Positions 22,827 through 34,450 of a DNA stretch of 64,000 nt are shown piece by piece (positions within the stretch are counted from its first letter, which is position 1; each line of letters begins with the position of its first letter). The notes beneath the pieces are model-generated. The model was not told where the DNA came from, did not search any database, and saw nothing but the letters and a program-made list of their open reading frames with translations. Location: positions 72,001 to 136,000 of the forward strand of contig JAKOGI010000359.1 in assembly GCA_029747015.1 (NCBI GenBank), read 5' to 3'. A program made the translations under genes and the position numbers. The stretch comes from Carnegiea gigantea (taxonomy: Eukaryota; Streptophyta; Magnoliopsida; Caryophyllales; Cactaceae).

Positions 22827-23156
22827 GGAAACTGGACGCAAAAGGGCGTGAGCTGTTTCCCCCTGAGATAAGTAAGTTAGGAACTGGACTCAAGATACGA
22901 GGTATCTTAGTGTGAGCTGTTCCTGGAAACTGGACGCAAGATATGAATTATCTTGGCGTGTGCTGTTTTCCGCTAAAGACAAATTAGGAACTGGACTCAA
23001 GATACGAGGTATCTTGGTGTGAGCTATTCCTGGGAATTGGACTCAAGATATGAATTATCTTGGTGTGAGCTGTTCCCCAAATAAGTTATGATGTGTGACG
23101 CGCAAGAAAACCTTGAGGGGAACTGAACTGATTATCCTGGTGTGAGCTGTTGCCCC
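22827..23156 (+). repeat. Tandem hairpin array in the LARD 5' LTR
   Basis: There are six consecutive inverted-repeat units of about 34-47 bp: 22827-22860, 22880-22923, 22925-22971, 22987-23030, 23032-23077 and about 23117-23156. The typical unit has an outer stem GGAAC/GTTCC or GGAAAC/GTTTCC and an inner stem CAAGATA/TATCTTG closing a 5-base loop. Stem changes are mostly matched on the partner arm. The last unit has lost part of its left arm in this LTR but is complete in the 3' LTR. Confidence 0.8.
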
Positions 23157-24645
23157 GCAGAGGATAGTATCGAGGTTAGAGTTGCTCTACTAAAACGCGT
23201 TTTGGCGAAAATTTAAGTACGTATACCCCGGGGATGACGTAAGTTGTGAGTCATAATCTCACTTAGCCAGCACAATAAGATGTTTATATGCTATGAGTAA
23301 GTTTCTAATAAGTAAGAAAAGCAGTTGGCGTTTCGCCTTTTTAAGTATTTCAGAAGGAAGGTTTTTAAGGGTCATTAAGAGACCAAGATCAAAGAGATTC
23401 TTCAAAAGAATATGAGCCTTAAAAAGTAAAAGAAGAGTTTTTATGAGCCTGAAGAGGCTAAATGAAATGTTTTCAGTAAAAAGAAAGAAAGCTTCCTGTG
23501 TATGACATGTGCATGTTCTAAGCATAGCTCATGAATGGGATACTATTTAAGATACGATTATGAAAAAGAAAGCCTTATGAGCATGTTTCACGTACACCCT
23601 ATGAATGAGACTTGAAATGTGCGTGTGCTTTATGCATATCGTATGAATGAATTACCAAGACAAGAATGATTATGAAATAAAAAGATAACTTTATGTGCAC
23701 ATCATATGAATGAGGTTTCGTGCATAGTTTAAACTGGAATGCTAAAGTTATATTTATGAAAAAGAAAGATCCCTATGCTTAGGCTGTAAAAGAAAGTTTC
23801 TATGCTTAGCCCTCAATGCCTGCTTATATGCTAAGTGCTTGTTAGTTAAGAAATTCAAAGGCCTAAACATGAGTCTCAACGACTAAAATGAGGTTTATGG
23901 TTAGTAGTATTTTACAAGAACTCCGAGAATGCCTAATATGATAGTAAAGTATGAATGCGTGATATGTGACTATTAAAGATACTATTGCCTGCAACGGTTT
24001 TGGTTTTAAGGGGGTCGGGGGACACTCACTGAGCGTGTGGTTGCTCATCCCCCTACTCTTTCCCCCTTTTCCCCAGGTATTCTTTATAACAGGAAAAAGA
24101 TTGAATAAGCTATGACAAGATGGAATCCGTTCATGCTTGCAAGGTGTCGTTTGTGCCCATCGAAGGGATCTTACGTGTTTAATGAAGTCACGTTATGTAA
24201 TCTTAGTTTGAAATGTATGTAAACAGGTATTCTAAGTTCATGTAATATATACTATTTATGAGTCGCTCTGAATGGCCTTATGAGCCAACCATCTAGTCAG
24301 TTAGATGTCTTTGGCTAAAGTTAGTTATGTTTTGGGATGTAAACCCCAATACTCCGGTTATGTGAACCGTTGAGTTCTATCTTCCCTTTCTTCTTTATTC
24401 TTGAATTAATCTGGTTGGTGTACTCCGAGCGAGTGGCTCGTTGAGTTGTGAACTCCGGCGTGTGGCCGTTGAGCTGCTTTTAAATGTTTTACGCTTCCGT
24501 GTAATTGCAGGGATTTGTTGTAAGGCTTATAGCCTGGAAACGGCCAGTTTTTAGGGGAAACTCTGTCCGTTTCATCCTAGAATTTAGGTAGAAAGTTAAG
24601 AAAACGTAATGCTTCTGGCCGGAGGGGCTGGGGGTGTTACATTGA

Positions 24646-24657
24646 TGGTATCAGAGC
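24646..24657 (+). promoter_or_regulatory. Primer-binding site of the LARD (tRNA-iMet)
   Basis: TGGTATCAGAGC, a perfect match to the 3' end of plant initiator-Met tRNA, starts 4 bases after the LTR. Confidence 0.95.
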
Positions 24658-27600
24658 AAAGGTCCTGCGACCATAGGTTGCGACCTGAGTCTTGCATTTT
24701 ATATGGTCACCTAGGAACACTCTGTGGTTATGTGACATATGTTTTGCTTGTGTGCAAATGTGAGCTTTGTATGATCGTTGCTGCACTTAAGCGGTTATGT
24801 ATGGTTCAAGAAGGTCGATTGAGTAAAAGTGGCGAGTTATGCGTTAGTATAAGAGCCAAATAGCTCTCCCCACACCTTCAAGTGACGTGGTGAGTACTTC
24901 AATGGTGCAATATGTTCCTAACGTGCTAACTAACTTCACTGATTGACTTTTAGGTGATCCGGTAGAGCCAATCGGATGTATGTGAGTTGTGTGTTAGGAA
25001 GTGAGTCCAATTCACTTGTGTCGTGTGAGCTAAGTGATGTTTTGAATGATATGTGTTTTCTCCGTGCGCTCTAATAAGACGATCAATAGTTCAAGCACGT
25101 CAATTAGACTCAAGCGATTGAAAATTCTTTTCTAAGCTCGTCTTTGCCCCTAAAGTACGATTTGCTCCTCGGGCCCCATGATGGAGTGAGTAGACGTACT
25201 TAATGGTCAGTAGGGATAGAGCTAGAGGCACTTGGACTATTTATAGTTTGAAAATCTAGAGATTTTGAAAGTTAAGGTCCTTTTTAAATAGTGAGTTAAC
25301 ATCCTTGCTTCGCATTGAAAGATTTCTAATTATGTAGTTAGGTTTTAATGCCGCATTTGAAGGCTTGCATTTGCTTTGTATGACGCTTGAGCCTGTGCTA
25401 CTGTCGTAAGTTTCTATGCGCAACTAAATGTTTTGAATGTATACCTACCGAGATACCTATAGTGCTTGATGTGTCAATGATAAGTTATAAGTGCTTAAGG
25501 ATTACCTTTCTTGACTGAAGATTTCTTTAGATAGTGCCCCTTTTGCGTGGATTCTCAATTGTTAAGGGAACGAAGTGAGAACCTTGTTTATGCGCGTGTT
25601 AATGTGATGGTTGTGATATGGTCTTATTTTGTTGCCAAAGTGTTATCCTATATATGTGTTATTGACACTTAGGTGTGGAGTTTTCCTTACACCCCAACAT
25701 GTGACTACTGTCGCCCTCGAATCAGCTAGGCATCATGCTCATGGTAATATGGAATGCCATTTTTATTATAGGCTTGAAAGTTCCCCAACCATATTAACCC
25801 TGTCACATCTAGAGTGGAGATATAAGGAATGACCTGATGGACTTTGGAACTGTTATACCACATGCATCACCCCGTTACCTTATGAGGTAACAATTTGTAC
25901 CTTTCAGCATTCTCTTAAGCATCAACACCAAGAGTAGAGGCCAGAGTACATCAAGATAGAAGGTAGAGCCACCCCCACGTGTGCTAAAACTTCTTTGAAC
26001 CTCTACAATTACCCTATGAAACAAATCGATCGCAAAGTCGTAATGTATGTCCGTAAGACCGATAACGCCACTGTTTTTACCCCTTGTTATTTGACTAATG
26101 GCTAATCTGTAGTTACTTCGGACAAGCTCAAGGCATACCTGTGACCCTAGAATGCTAATGAGGATTGCTATCGTCTATACTCGTCTAGGTGACTTTTGTA
26201 CAACATTATTGTGAACCATTGTGTTTTAAAGCATGCCATGTTTTCATAAACGTTTGGAAGCCTATATCGTTATATGAAATGGTGTGTGTGGTTATTCGTA
26301 TGTTTCATAAGTGAGAGGTTTAGTAAATAAACCACTTGGTACATGTTTAATTTATTTCTGGTTGAGTACGCCACTGAGTTGGCCCAATAATTCAAACTAC
26401 GTGGCTGTTTGCTTCGTATAACCGTGCTTATCTAATTATAGCATAGCAACTAGCCCTTTGCGTTGTAATTAAGTGGCTAACTGTGAGCATACCTCATAAC
26501 ATGACTACGCGTCTGTGGCCTTTGCATTCGAATGCTTACCCTTGTATGTATCATTGCATGATGTGCTGAGATATTCATAATGGTAGCGGAGTTACTCATT
26601 GTCTATATGCCTGAGTTCTATGTTTCATATGTTTCATTGAGTGGCTAAAAACTCATATGCCTAGCAAAAAGATCTTATGACCATAGGGGTTTCATTCGCA
26701 TTTATTGGCCTTGTACCTTCTTTGCATAGACCAGATGACATGCCAGCGTACTTACGACCATACTTGAATGCGTGACTTAAAGGGATATGAATGGATGTGT
26801 GTAAAACAAACCCTGGCAGGGTATAACTGAGTGTCCTGACATAGTATGACTGAGTTAGCCACATCATGTCTTGTATGCTGAATTTTATGGGTATATGGTA
26901 GGTTTCATAGGGAACCTTAGACAGTGCTTTGCTAGCCATCATATGTGCTGTCAATGCTATCTTACTATACTTTAATTAGCATGTTTGGCCTTTCCTTCAA
27001 CCTAGTTGTTTTATAGCTAGACACGACACCGTTTGGCATAGTACCACTACCATTTCACGGGTTACATCTACGTACATACATACTTGCTCGTAAGAACCTA
27101 TAAGAAGCGGCATTGCGTTGGTTAAACTCAAAGTTTGTTTCCCCTATGAGATTGCAAATCCCAAGTGGCAATGCCCTGGGAAGCCACCTTACCCTGGCAG
27201 TTAAACCCTTGCGGAACGATAGTTGAGTTATGTAAGAGCAACACTAGGTATGAGGATCCTGTGCTAAACCCACCACAACTAAGAAGCCATGTATCAACCT
27301 CCCATGAACAATTAATGCATGGATACGTACAGGTCTATTGCTGAGTATTGACCCACATCCCTGTCATCTAACTTCCCAAGTTATTTCCTTGCATGACTAA
27401 TGGGTTGTATATTTATCCTCTTGTAAGTTGTGTACCATGTGTGTGTGATGGATTGATTCATGCTGCATGTGATTCTTGGTTTGAAAACGTTGAGTTATCG
27501 ATTTCATATGATGTCATTATGCTAAGGTGATCCTACGTGATGCTTTGAGTTGCTCTTATCACTCTAGAGTGTCATAGGGTCTCAAAGTTAACCGTTATGA

Positions 27601-27989
27601 CCCTTGTTCTTTACGGCGTGACGTCATACCCTTGGACGCCAACCCATAGCGAGGCATGTGCAGAGAGCTCCTTGTCATGATACGAGTAGTGTGTAGGTGA
27701 TTCAAAGTCCTTGTCCCTTTCGAAATGATTTTAATATGGTTTTTCCATGCCAACTCATTTGCCTCTCTTCAATGCGATTTGCCCTCGGCGCCTAAATAGA
27801 GTGAGTAGACGCTTGAAGAGATTGGCGAGGAGGAGACTGGATACCATTAGCCTTTTTCTTTTGATTTAAAGGAAGCAGTGATTGCATAATGAAACCTTTT
27901 TGAGAACCTATCGCGTAAATCCTAGTTGTGTACATGCATTCTAGGAAAGACCGAACTTAGATTTAGAATTTCGGGGACGAAATTCTTTT

Positions 27990-28002
27990 AAAGGGGGAAG
28001 AG
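27990..28002 (+). promoter_or_regulatory. Polypurine tract of the LARD
   Basis: AAAGGGGGAAGAG abuts the 3' LTR and follows TTTCGGGGACGAAATTCTTT, the usual Tekay/Del context. Confidence 0.93.
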
Positions 28003-29159
28003 TGTAAGACCCCGCATTTTCGTTTTCCGTTAAGCTAACTAAATTTCCTTTTTAAGTTCTAAATTCATATTTTTAGTAACTGTGTGAGTTAAATTATTAT
28101 CGATGTGCTTTTGGGAACTATAATTTCATTAAAAAAAAAGATTATTATTGCTATTATTGATTTCAAAGTCAATTCGTGCCATTTATGCCTTTAAATTATA
28201 TCGATAGTTTAATTTAGTCGTAATTCGATTTATTTAGTCGTTTCCCGAGTACGATTAGGTTTTCAACCTTAGAATTAGTTTGTGGTTTATTGAATCAAAC
28301 CTAGACGTATTTGAGATCGAATAATCGGCGAAGGGTCGTATTATCGATTCGGGATAGGCTGTGAGGTACGAGATTAGAAATTAGACAGGCGATTTTAGTT
28401 GATTGGGCAAGCGACAAAGAAACAAAAAAAGGGGCCAAAGCCCCCTTTCTCTTTCATCTTCATCGCGACAAGGGGGGGTTCTCTGCCCCAGCCCGTCGAC
28501 CACCAACGCAAGAGAGAGAGAGGGCGAGAGAGAGGGAGGTGTCACCGGCCAGGTGGTGACGGAGGTGGTGCCGGCGACCCGCGACACAACGACAGAGAGA
28601 GAGATAGCTCGAGCGATAGAGTGAGGGAGCAAAAAAGGGTTCAACGAACCACGCCCTGCTGCCGGCGACCGTCGCGACTGAGGACGACGACCCGACGGCG
28701 GTTGAGCCCGCCTGGCTGCCGGCGACCAACTTGTGCCGAGGCTGAGCGAAAATCGGCCATGGCTGGGCCGATTCTGGCGCAAGGATGGCCGGACACTCGG
28801 CCAAAATCATGCATGCGCGGTGAGTTTCGAACTTCTCTACTCCTTTAAGTTGAATCCCCACCTTGAATCCTCCTTAACCGTGCTTAAATTTCTCAAAAAA
28901 CACAAGTTAGGGTTTTTGGGTTTGGGCTAGGTCGAGTTACGCGCGAAGAGTAGAGGAGTATCTGGCTATTGGTGTTCGATTTTTGGCCTCAATTCAAGCT
29001 AAATGGCGTGTCTCTAGCGTGGAATCGAGGTGGGTGTTCCTCGCCTCCTAAGCTATTACTATTTTCGAAAATGTTTTTCAGCAGATTGATGTTGCATGTC
29101 ATGTTAGAGTTCGCTAAATTCATTAGAAATGTCAAGAAATGAGCTATACATGTTTAGGT

Positions 29160-29640
29160 TCGATTCATTTGGTTAATTTATGCCTGAGATTTGTAATTCG
29201 AAGTGAATTATATATGCTTAGCTTCGATTCGAATCAATGTAGTTAATTTATGCCTAAGTTCTTAATTCAGAACGAATTATATACGTTTAGCGTTAATTCG
29301 AATGCATATAGTTAATTCATGACTAAGTTTTTAATTCGAAACGAATTATATACCTTTAGCTTCGAATTGAATTAATTTAGTTAATGTATGCCTGAGATTT
29401 TAATTTGAACTAGCTAATTTATGCTTAAGTTCTTTATTCGAAACGAATTATATACGTTTAGCTTCGAATCAAATTAATTTAGTTAATGTATGCCTGAGTT
29501 TTTAATTCGAACTAAGTTATATATGTTTAGTTTCAACTCGAATCAATTTAGTTAAATCAAGCTGGAAGTTTTGATTCGAAGTAAAGTATGTATGTTTAGC
29601 TTTGATTCGAATCTATATGATTAATTCATGCCTGAGTATG
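29160..29640. repeat. ~69-bp tandem repeats in the LARD 3' LTR
   Basis: Same unit as 21470-21960. Anchors lie at 29172, 29242, 29311, 29380, 29413 (short unit), 29482, 29551 and 29619. Confidence 0.85.
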
Positions 29641-30526
29641 AACTTTGCAGTGCATCGTACGTGTTTAAAATTAATGTATATAAATGTTTAGTCAATCTAC
29701 GATCGTCTATATGCTTAACTATCCCATAATGACTTACTAAGTCTGAAGTAAATTATAAATGCTTACAGCCCAATCATGCTTGAAAATGCTTAGAGCCTTA
29801 TCATGTTTGAATTACTAAGTAAAGAGCTATAGTTTTAATATATGGATGTGATGGAATGTATGCGTACGTATGCTTGCTGTAGCGCACCGCCGAGTGGTGC
29901 TGCTTGCCCAGGTAAGTACTTAAACCTTACCTTTTCATAAATTAGTATGATAATATGTTATGATTAATAAATTAAAAACCGAGATGGTAGTTGGATGGTT
30001 TGAGGAAGAACTATGAGTGGTTCGAAGTTCTTGTGGTACGGTGCCTGTGAGGAGGGAGCTTGGGTTGTGAATTAACTGCAATCGTGTGGATTGTGAAGCC
30101 ATGTGTGGCTCATTGTGCTGAATTGATTACGAAGTGCTTGAATGTGATACATGTGAACCCTCATTTTTCCCTCAATGTGCTACGTGCCATTAAGTGAATA
30201 GTTTTCGAAATTCTGACATGTTTAAGAAGGATTGCTAAATGTATGTTTTCATGATTTCGAAAGCTTTTAAGTTAGAAATGAAGTCGTTTTACGAATCAGT
30301 AAACGTATTACGTTTATAAGAAGCTTTTAAAGTTAAAAGTAAAGTTGTTTTACGAGTTAGTACGTTTATAAGAAGTTTTTAAATTGAAAACGAAGTGACC
30401 TATAAGCATTTAGAAAGATTATGGTCGTTTTGTTTAAAAAGCGAGTTTTCAACAAGTAAGCATTTGAAACAGAGAAATGAAATATGTCCTTAAAGACTAA
30501 AAATGTGCCGAGAAGTTGGCCAGAGG

Positions 30527-30865
30527 GCGAAAATTAGACGCAAAAGGGCGTGAGTTGTCTCCCCCTGAGATAAGTAAGCTAGGAACTGGACTCAAGATAC
30601 GAGGTATCTTAGTGTGAGCTGTTCCTGGAAACTGGACGCAAGATATGAATTATCTTGGCGTGAGCTGTTTCCCCCTAAAGACAAGTTAGGAACTGGACTC
30701 AAGATACGAGGTATCTTGGTGTGAGCTGTTCCTGAGAATTGGACTCAAGATATAAATTATCTTGGTGTGAGCTGTTCCCAAATAAGTTATGATGTGTGAC
30801 GCGTAAGAAAACCTTGGGGGGAACTGGACTCAGGATATGATTATCCTAGTGTGAGCTGTTGCCCC
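30527..30865 (+). repeat. Tandem hairpin array in the LARD 3' LTR
   Basis: Counterpart of 22827-23156. The unit at 30627-30672 pairs GGAAAC with GTTTCC and CAAGATA with TATCTTG perfectly. The last unit pairs CAGGATA with TATCCTA, a matched change in both arms relative to CAAGATA/TATCTTG. The first unit has decayed outer arms. Confidence 0.8.
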
Positions 30866-32352
30866 GCAGAGGATAGTATTGAGGTTAGAGTTGCTCTACT
30901 AAGACGCGTTTTGGCCAAAAGTTAAGTACGTGTACCCCGGGGATAACGTAAGTTGTGAGTCATAATCTCACTTGGCCAGCACAATAAGATGTTTATATGC
31001 TATGAGTAAGTTTCTAATAAGTAAGAGAAGCAGTTGGCGTTTTGCCTTTTTAAGTATTTCAGAAAGAAGGTTTTTGAGGGTCATTAAGAGACCAAGATGA
31101 AAGAGATTCTTCAAAAGACTATGAGCCTCAAAAAGCTAAGAGAAGAGTTTTTATGAGCCTCAAGAGGCTAAATGAAATGTTTTCAGTAAAAAGAAAGAAA
31201 GCTTCCTGTGTATGACATGTGCATGTTGTAAGCATAGCACATGAATGAGATACTTTGTAAGATACGATTATGAAAAAGAAAGCCTTATGAGTATGTTTCA
31301 CGCACACCCTACGAATGAGACTTGAAATGTGTGTGTGCTTTATGCATATCATATGAATGAATTGCCAAGACAAGAATGATTATAAAATAAAAAGATAACT
31401 TTATGTGCACATCATATGAATGAGGTTTCGCGCATAGTTTAAGTTGGAATGCTAAGAAGTTATATTTATGAAAAAGAAAGATCCCTATACTTAGGCTATA
31501 AAAGAAAATTTCTATGCTTAGCCCTCGATGCCTGCTTATATGCTAAGTGCTTGTTAGTTAAGAAATTCAGAGGCCTAAACATGGGTCTCAACGACTAAAA
31601 TGAAGTTTATAGTTAGTAGTATTTTACAAGAACTCCGAGAATGCCTAATATGATAGTAAAGTATGAATACGTGATATGTGACTATTAAAGATACTATTAC
31701 CTGCAACGGTTTTGGTTTTAAGGGGGTCGGGGGACACTCACTGAGCGTGTGGTTGCTCATCCCACTACTCTTTCCCCCTTTTCCCCAGGTATTCTTTATA
31801 ACAGGAAAAAGATTGAATCAGCTATGACAAGATGGAATCCGTTCATGCTTGCAAGGTGTCGTTTGTGCCCATCGAAGGGATCTTACGTGTTTAATAAAGT
31901 CACGTTATGTATTCTTAGTTTGAAATGTTTGTAAACAGGTATTCTAAGTTCATGTAATATATACTGTTTATGAGTCGCTCTGAAGGGCCTTATGAGCCAA
32001 CCATTTAGTCAGTTAGATGTCTTTGGCTAAAGTTAGTTATGTTTGGGATGTAAACCCCAATACTCCGGTTATGTGAACCGTTGAGTTGTATCTTCCCTTT
32101 CTTCTTTATTCTTGAATTAATCTGGTTGGTGTACTCCGAGCGAGTGACTCGTTGAGTTGTGAACTCCGGCGTGTGGCCGTTGAGCTGCTTTTAAATGTTT
32201 TACGCTTCCGTGTAATTGCAGGGATTTGTTGTAAGGCTTATAGCTTGGAAACGGCCAGTTTTTAGGGGAAACTCTGTCCGTTTCATCCCAGAATTTAGGT
32301 AGAAAGTTAAGAAAACGTAATGCTTCTGGCCGGAGGGGCTGGGGGTGTTACA

Positions 32353-32357
32353 TACGG
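32353..32357. repeat. Right target-site duplication of the LARD (TACGG)
   Basis: Perfect match to 20350-20354. Confidence 0.92.
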
Positions 32358-32703
32358 GTCAACAAAATAGTGAGAAATTAGCGGGAGAGGGAGAAATACT
32401 GAGGTGAATGAGCAATAGACGGGTTAGGATAGCCAATAAAAAGCGAACTGAAAATTCCAATTTTAAGTATATACAGGCCACTTTGCTAACTAACTTGATA
32501 GTCCATAATTTTTTTTATTCGATCCTCGGTTCGGACAGTTGGACCGGTAGACCAGGCCGGACCGGACCAAAGATCGATTAGGAAAGCTTCATAGGCCGTG
32601 GATTGGACCGAATTTACTCGGTCCAGAGTGATCCAGTCCTATTTTGACTGGTCTTTGGTTCGTTCTGATTTTGGACCTAATAATGAACACTCCTATCGTC
32701 ATC

Positions 32704-33409
32704 CAAACAACATACAATGACTCAATCAAGGCAAAGGCTTAAGTCAATTAAAGATGCTTGATTTCCTTTTCTATGGCAAGAATTACCAAGATGAGTTACA
32801 ATGTGACCTGATTCCCATGGATGCATGTCATATCTTGTAGGGAAGGCCATGTCTACTTGATAGGAAGGTTATGCATAACAGTTATTTGAATGCTTATACC
32901 TTCTCCATGGATGGATTACCTTTGCCCCTTTAAGCCCTTCTTAACTCCACAAAAACAAGCCACAAAAGAACCAAGAGCATTCCGAGCTCTTTCTCACATT
33001 CAGTAAGCCATTTCTGAAGGCTTCTTATGACAAGTTTAAAGCCTTTAGAGAATGGATTCACACTGCTATGATGAGTTCGAAAGCTGTTCCCTAAGTCATC
33101 CATTATTCAATAGCCTTGGTCACTTTGCTAATGTTTTTCCCAAAGATATACCCTTGGGATTACCTCCTAAAAGAGCTATATAACCTTACATTGACCTCAT
33201 CCCTTAATCCATTCCCCCAAACAGACACGCCCATTGGATGAATCTGAAGGAGACCATGAAGGTTCAAATGCAAGTTGAGGGGTTGATATCCAAAGTGTTG
33301 GTTAAGGAGAGCCTCAGTCCATGTGTTGTCTCAACTGTCTGGGTGCCTAAAAAGGATCGGAGCATGAGAATGTGTATAGATAGTCAAGCCATAAACAAGA
33401 TCACAATCA
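32704..33409 (+). pseudogene. Protease C-terminal part and RT start of element A
   Basis: Right of the MITE, the protease resumes in shifting frames with matches to CDLIPMDACHIL and GRPCLLDRKVMHNSY-type sequence (32800-32900), parallel to the intact order at 46480-46560. RT begins near 33240: KVQMQVEGLISK, LVKESLSPCVVST, WVPKKDRSMRMCIDS and INKITIKY. This is the fingers region of Ty3/gypsy RT. Translation stops (TGA) exactly where the solo LTR at 33415 interrupts it. Confidence 0.75.
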
Positions 33410-33414
33410 AATAT
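33410..33414. repeat. Left target-site duplication of the solo LTR (AATAT)
   Basis: AATAT recurs at 34446-34450. Both flanks are consecutive RT sequence. Confidence 0.85.
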
Positions 33415-34445
33415 TGAAGCAAGTGTCATACCCACTTAAGTCCAAGAGAGCTCCTACATCCTCCTTTATGCGCACAAGCTCCATCAAAGGGGACTTAGCC
33501 CATATGCTGATTTGGAGCTTCAATTCTAACCTCATCCTAAACCTTTGAGATGTATTATTCTTCTATTTTAGGAAGGTCAAGAGGCCTTCTAAAGAATTTT
33601 GTCCATCAAAATGAAGTTAAACCCTCAGAGATAATAAGAAAGTCTTAAAACAGCAAGGTATATGCTAGCTGCAATTTAACCCAGTCTAAATCTGATTTTA
33701 TGGGCTTTATTATGCAAGCTTAGTATGGGTTTAAAATGCTGCAAACCCACTTTTAGGAACCTTCTTATTTCAGCTAAAAGGGCATAAAAATAGTTCTAGG
33801 TTAAGTCATTGGGAGATAGGTCAAATGAAGTCAATTTCAGCAAGCTGCAGATTCTAATCCAGTCTGGACCACTTGGAGATTTTGAGCTGTAACTTCCAAA
33901 CGGTAGCTCCAAATGCCTTCCTAGTTGAGCCATCTGAAAATAGACTTTCCAAGCTTTCTAACAACACCTGTTTGAGCTTATTTGGGTAAGTGTGGCAGAA
34001 GTGATAGCTGTTAGAAGTTGAAGGTTGTGCACTAAAAGCGACAGGACAGCATGTCACTATCACCTTTGTACTTGATTTGCTTTTTGCTTTTCCCTTTGCT
34101 TTTTGGACGTTGGAAAGCCCCTTTTGCTGCCTTCTTTCAGCTTGTACAAGGCTCTCTTATATAAGGGAGGCTTTAGGATGTAATTTTTAGATTTGAACGA
34201 TATGAATTAGCTTAAAGCTTTCTCTCTCCAAAATCTTAAGTTCTCTTTATCCTTTCTCAAAGGTGGTCAGTCTTGAGTGGAATCCTTTATAGAATTGTGG
34301 GTGGCATAGCCTTTAAGCAATTTTTGGTGGATCCTTAGTCTTGATTTGTGGCCTAGCCTTTAAATCAAGTCATATCTTGTTACTAAGAGGAAATTTGCAA
34401 CTAAACTCAAGCAAGCTACATCTGGCCCATTTAGCTCACGCTCCA
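33415..34445 (+). mobile_element. Solo LTR (1031 bp) inserted in the RT of element A
   Basis: It begins TGAAGC and ends GCTCCA, giving TG...CA ends and a short imperfect terminal inverted repeat. It is flanked by a perfect AATAT duplication. Removing it and one copy rejoins RT in frame order. A TATATAAG box near 34151 with a CT-rich leader after it suggests plus-strand orientation. No primer site or internal region follows, so this is a solo LTR left by LTR-LTR recombination. The superfamily is unresolved. Confidence 0.82.
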
Positions 34446-34450
34446 AATAT
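34446..34450. repeat. Right target-site duplication of the solo LTR (AATAT)
   Basis: Perfect match to 33410-33414. Confidence 0.85.

Larger units (their letters stand above)
20355..24641 (+). repeat. 5' LTR (4287 bp) of the LARD
   Basis: It starts TGTAAGACCCC and ends GGGGGTGTTACA. Internal landmarks in order are a GC/GA-rich island (20760-21180), ~69-bp tandem repeats (21470-21960), a hairpin array (22827-23156) and a 3' section with TGTAAGGCTTATAGCC. The 3' LTR carries all of them in the same order. A reverse-orientation solo LTR of the same family is at 53564-57724. Confidence 0.93.
24642..28002 (+). other. Non-coding internal domain of the LARD
   Basis: 3361 bp without gag or pol similarity on either strand; scattered short open frames look random. 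Two similar blocks sit near its ends: 25158-25197 (GATTTGCTCCTCGG then GAGTGAGTAGACG) and 27773-27813 (GATTTGCCCTCGGC then GAGTGAGTAGACG). Conserved non-coding interiors are usual for LARDs and may carry packaging or RNA-structure signals; that role is inferred. Confidence 0.8.
20355..32352 (+). mobile_element. Complete LARD (large retrotransposon derivative)
   Basis: Two collinear LTRs of 4287 and 4350 bp flank a 3361-bp internal region with no recognisable gag or pol in any frame. A perfect tRNA-iMet primer site, a clean polypurine tract and a perfect TACGG target duplication show it moved as an LTR retrotransposon. Long LTRs plus a ~3.5-kb non-coding interior is the definition of a LARD. 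Termini (TGTAAGACC...GTGTTACA), primer site and polypurine context resemble Tekay/Del chromoviruses, which probably supply enzymes in trans (inference). The close LTR agreement makes it one of the youngest insertions in the window. Confidence 0.92.
28003..32352 (+). repeat. 3' LTR (4350 bp) of the LARD
   Basis: It starts TGTAAGACCCC and ends GGGGGTGTTACA. It is collinear with the 5' LTR, with scattered substitutions and small indels such as an ~18-bp insertion near 28376 and a changed 69-bp repeat count. Confidence 0.93.
20045..32695. mobile_element. hAT-like MITE (about 650 bp) split by the LARD
   Basis: The termini are imperfect inverted repeats: TAGGGATGTTTATCGGTCC at the left, and TAGGAGTGTTCATTATTAGG as the reverse complement of the right end. 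Subterminal regions carry many GGTCC/GGACC words (20062-20200 and 32530-32680). An 8-bp, 6/8-identical target duplication fits the hAT superfamily. No transposase is encoded. Removing the LARD and one copy of its duplication leaves 20045-20354 plus 32358-32695. The MITE interrupts the protease of element A. Confidence 0.7.

Noticed and set aside
24609..24863. 84-codon ORF spanning the LARD LTR end and primer site
   Set aside because: It crosses the LTR/primer-site junction and has no Gag-like features, so it is chance.
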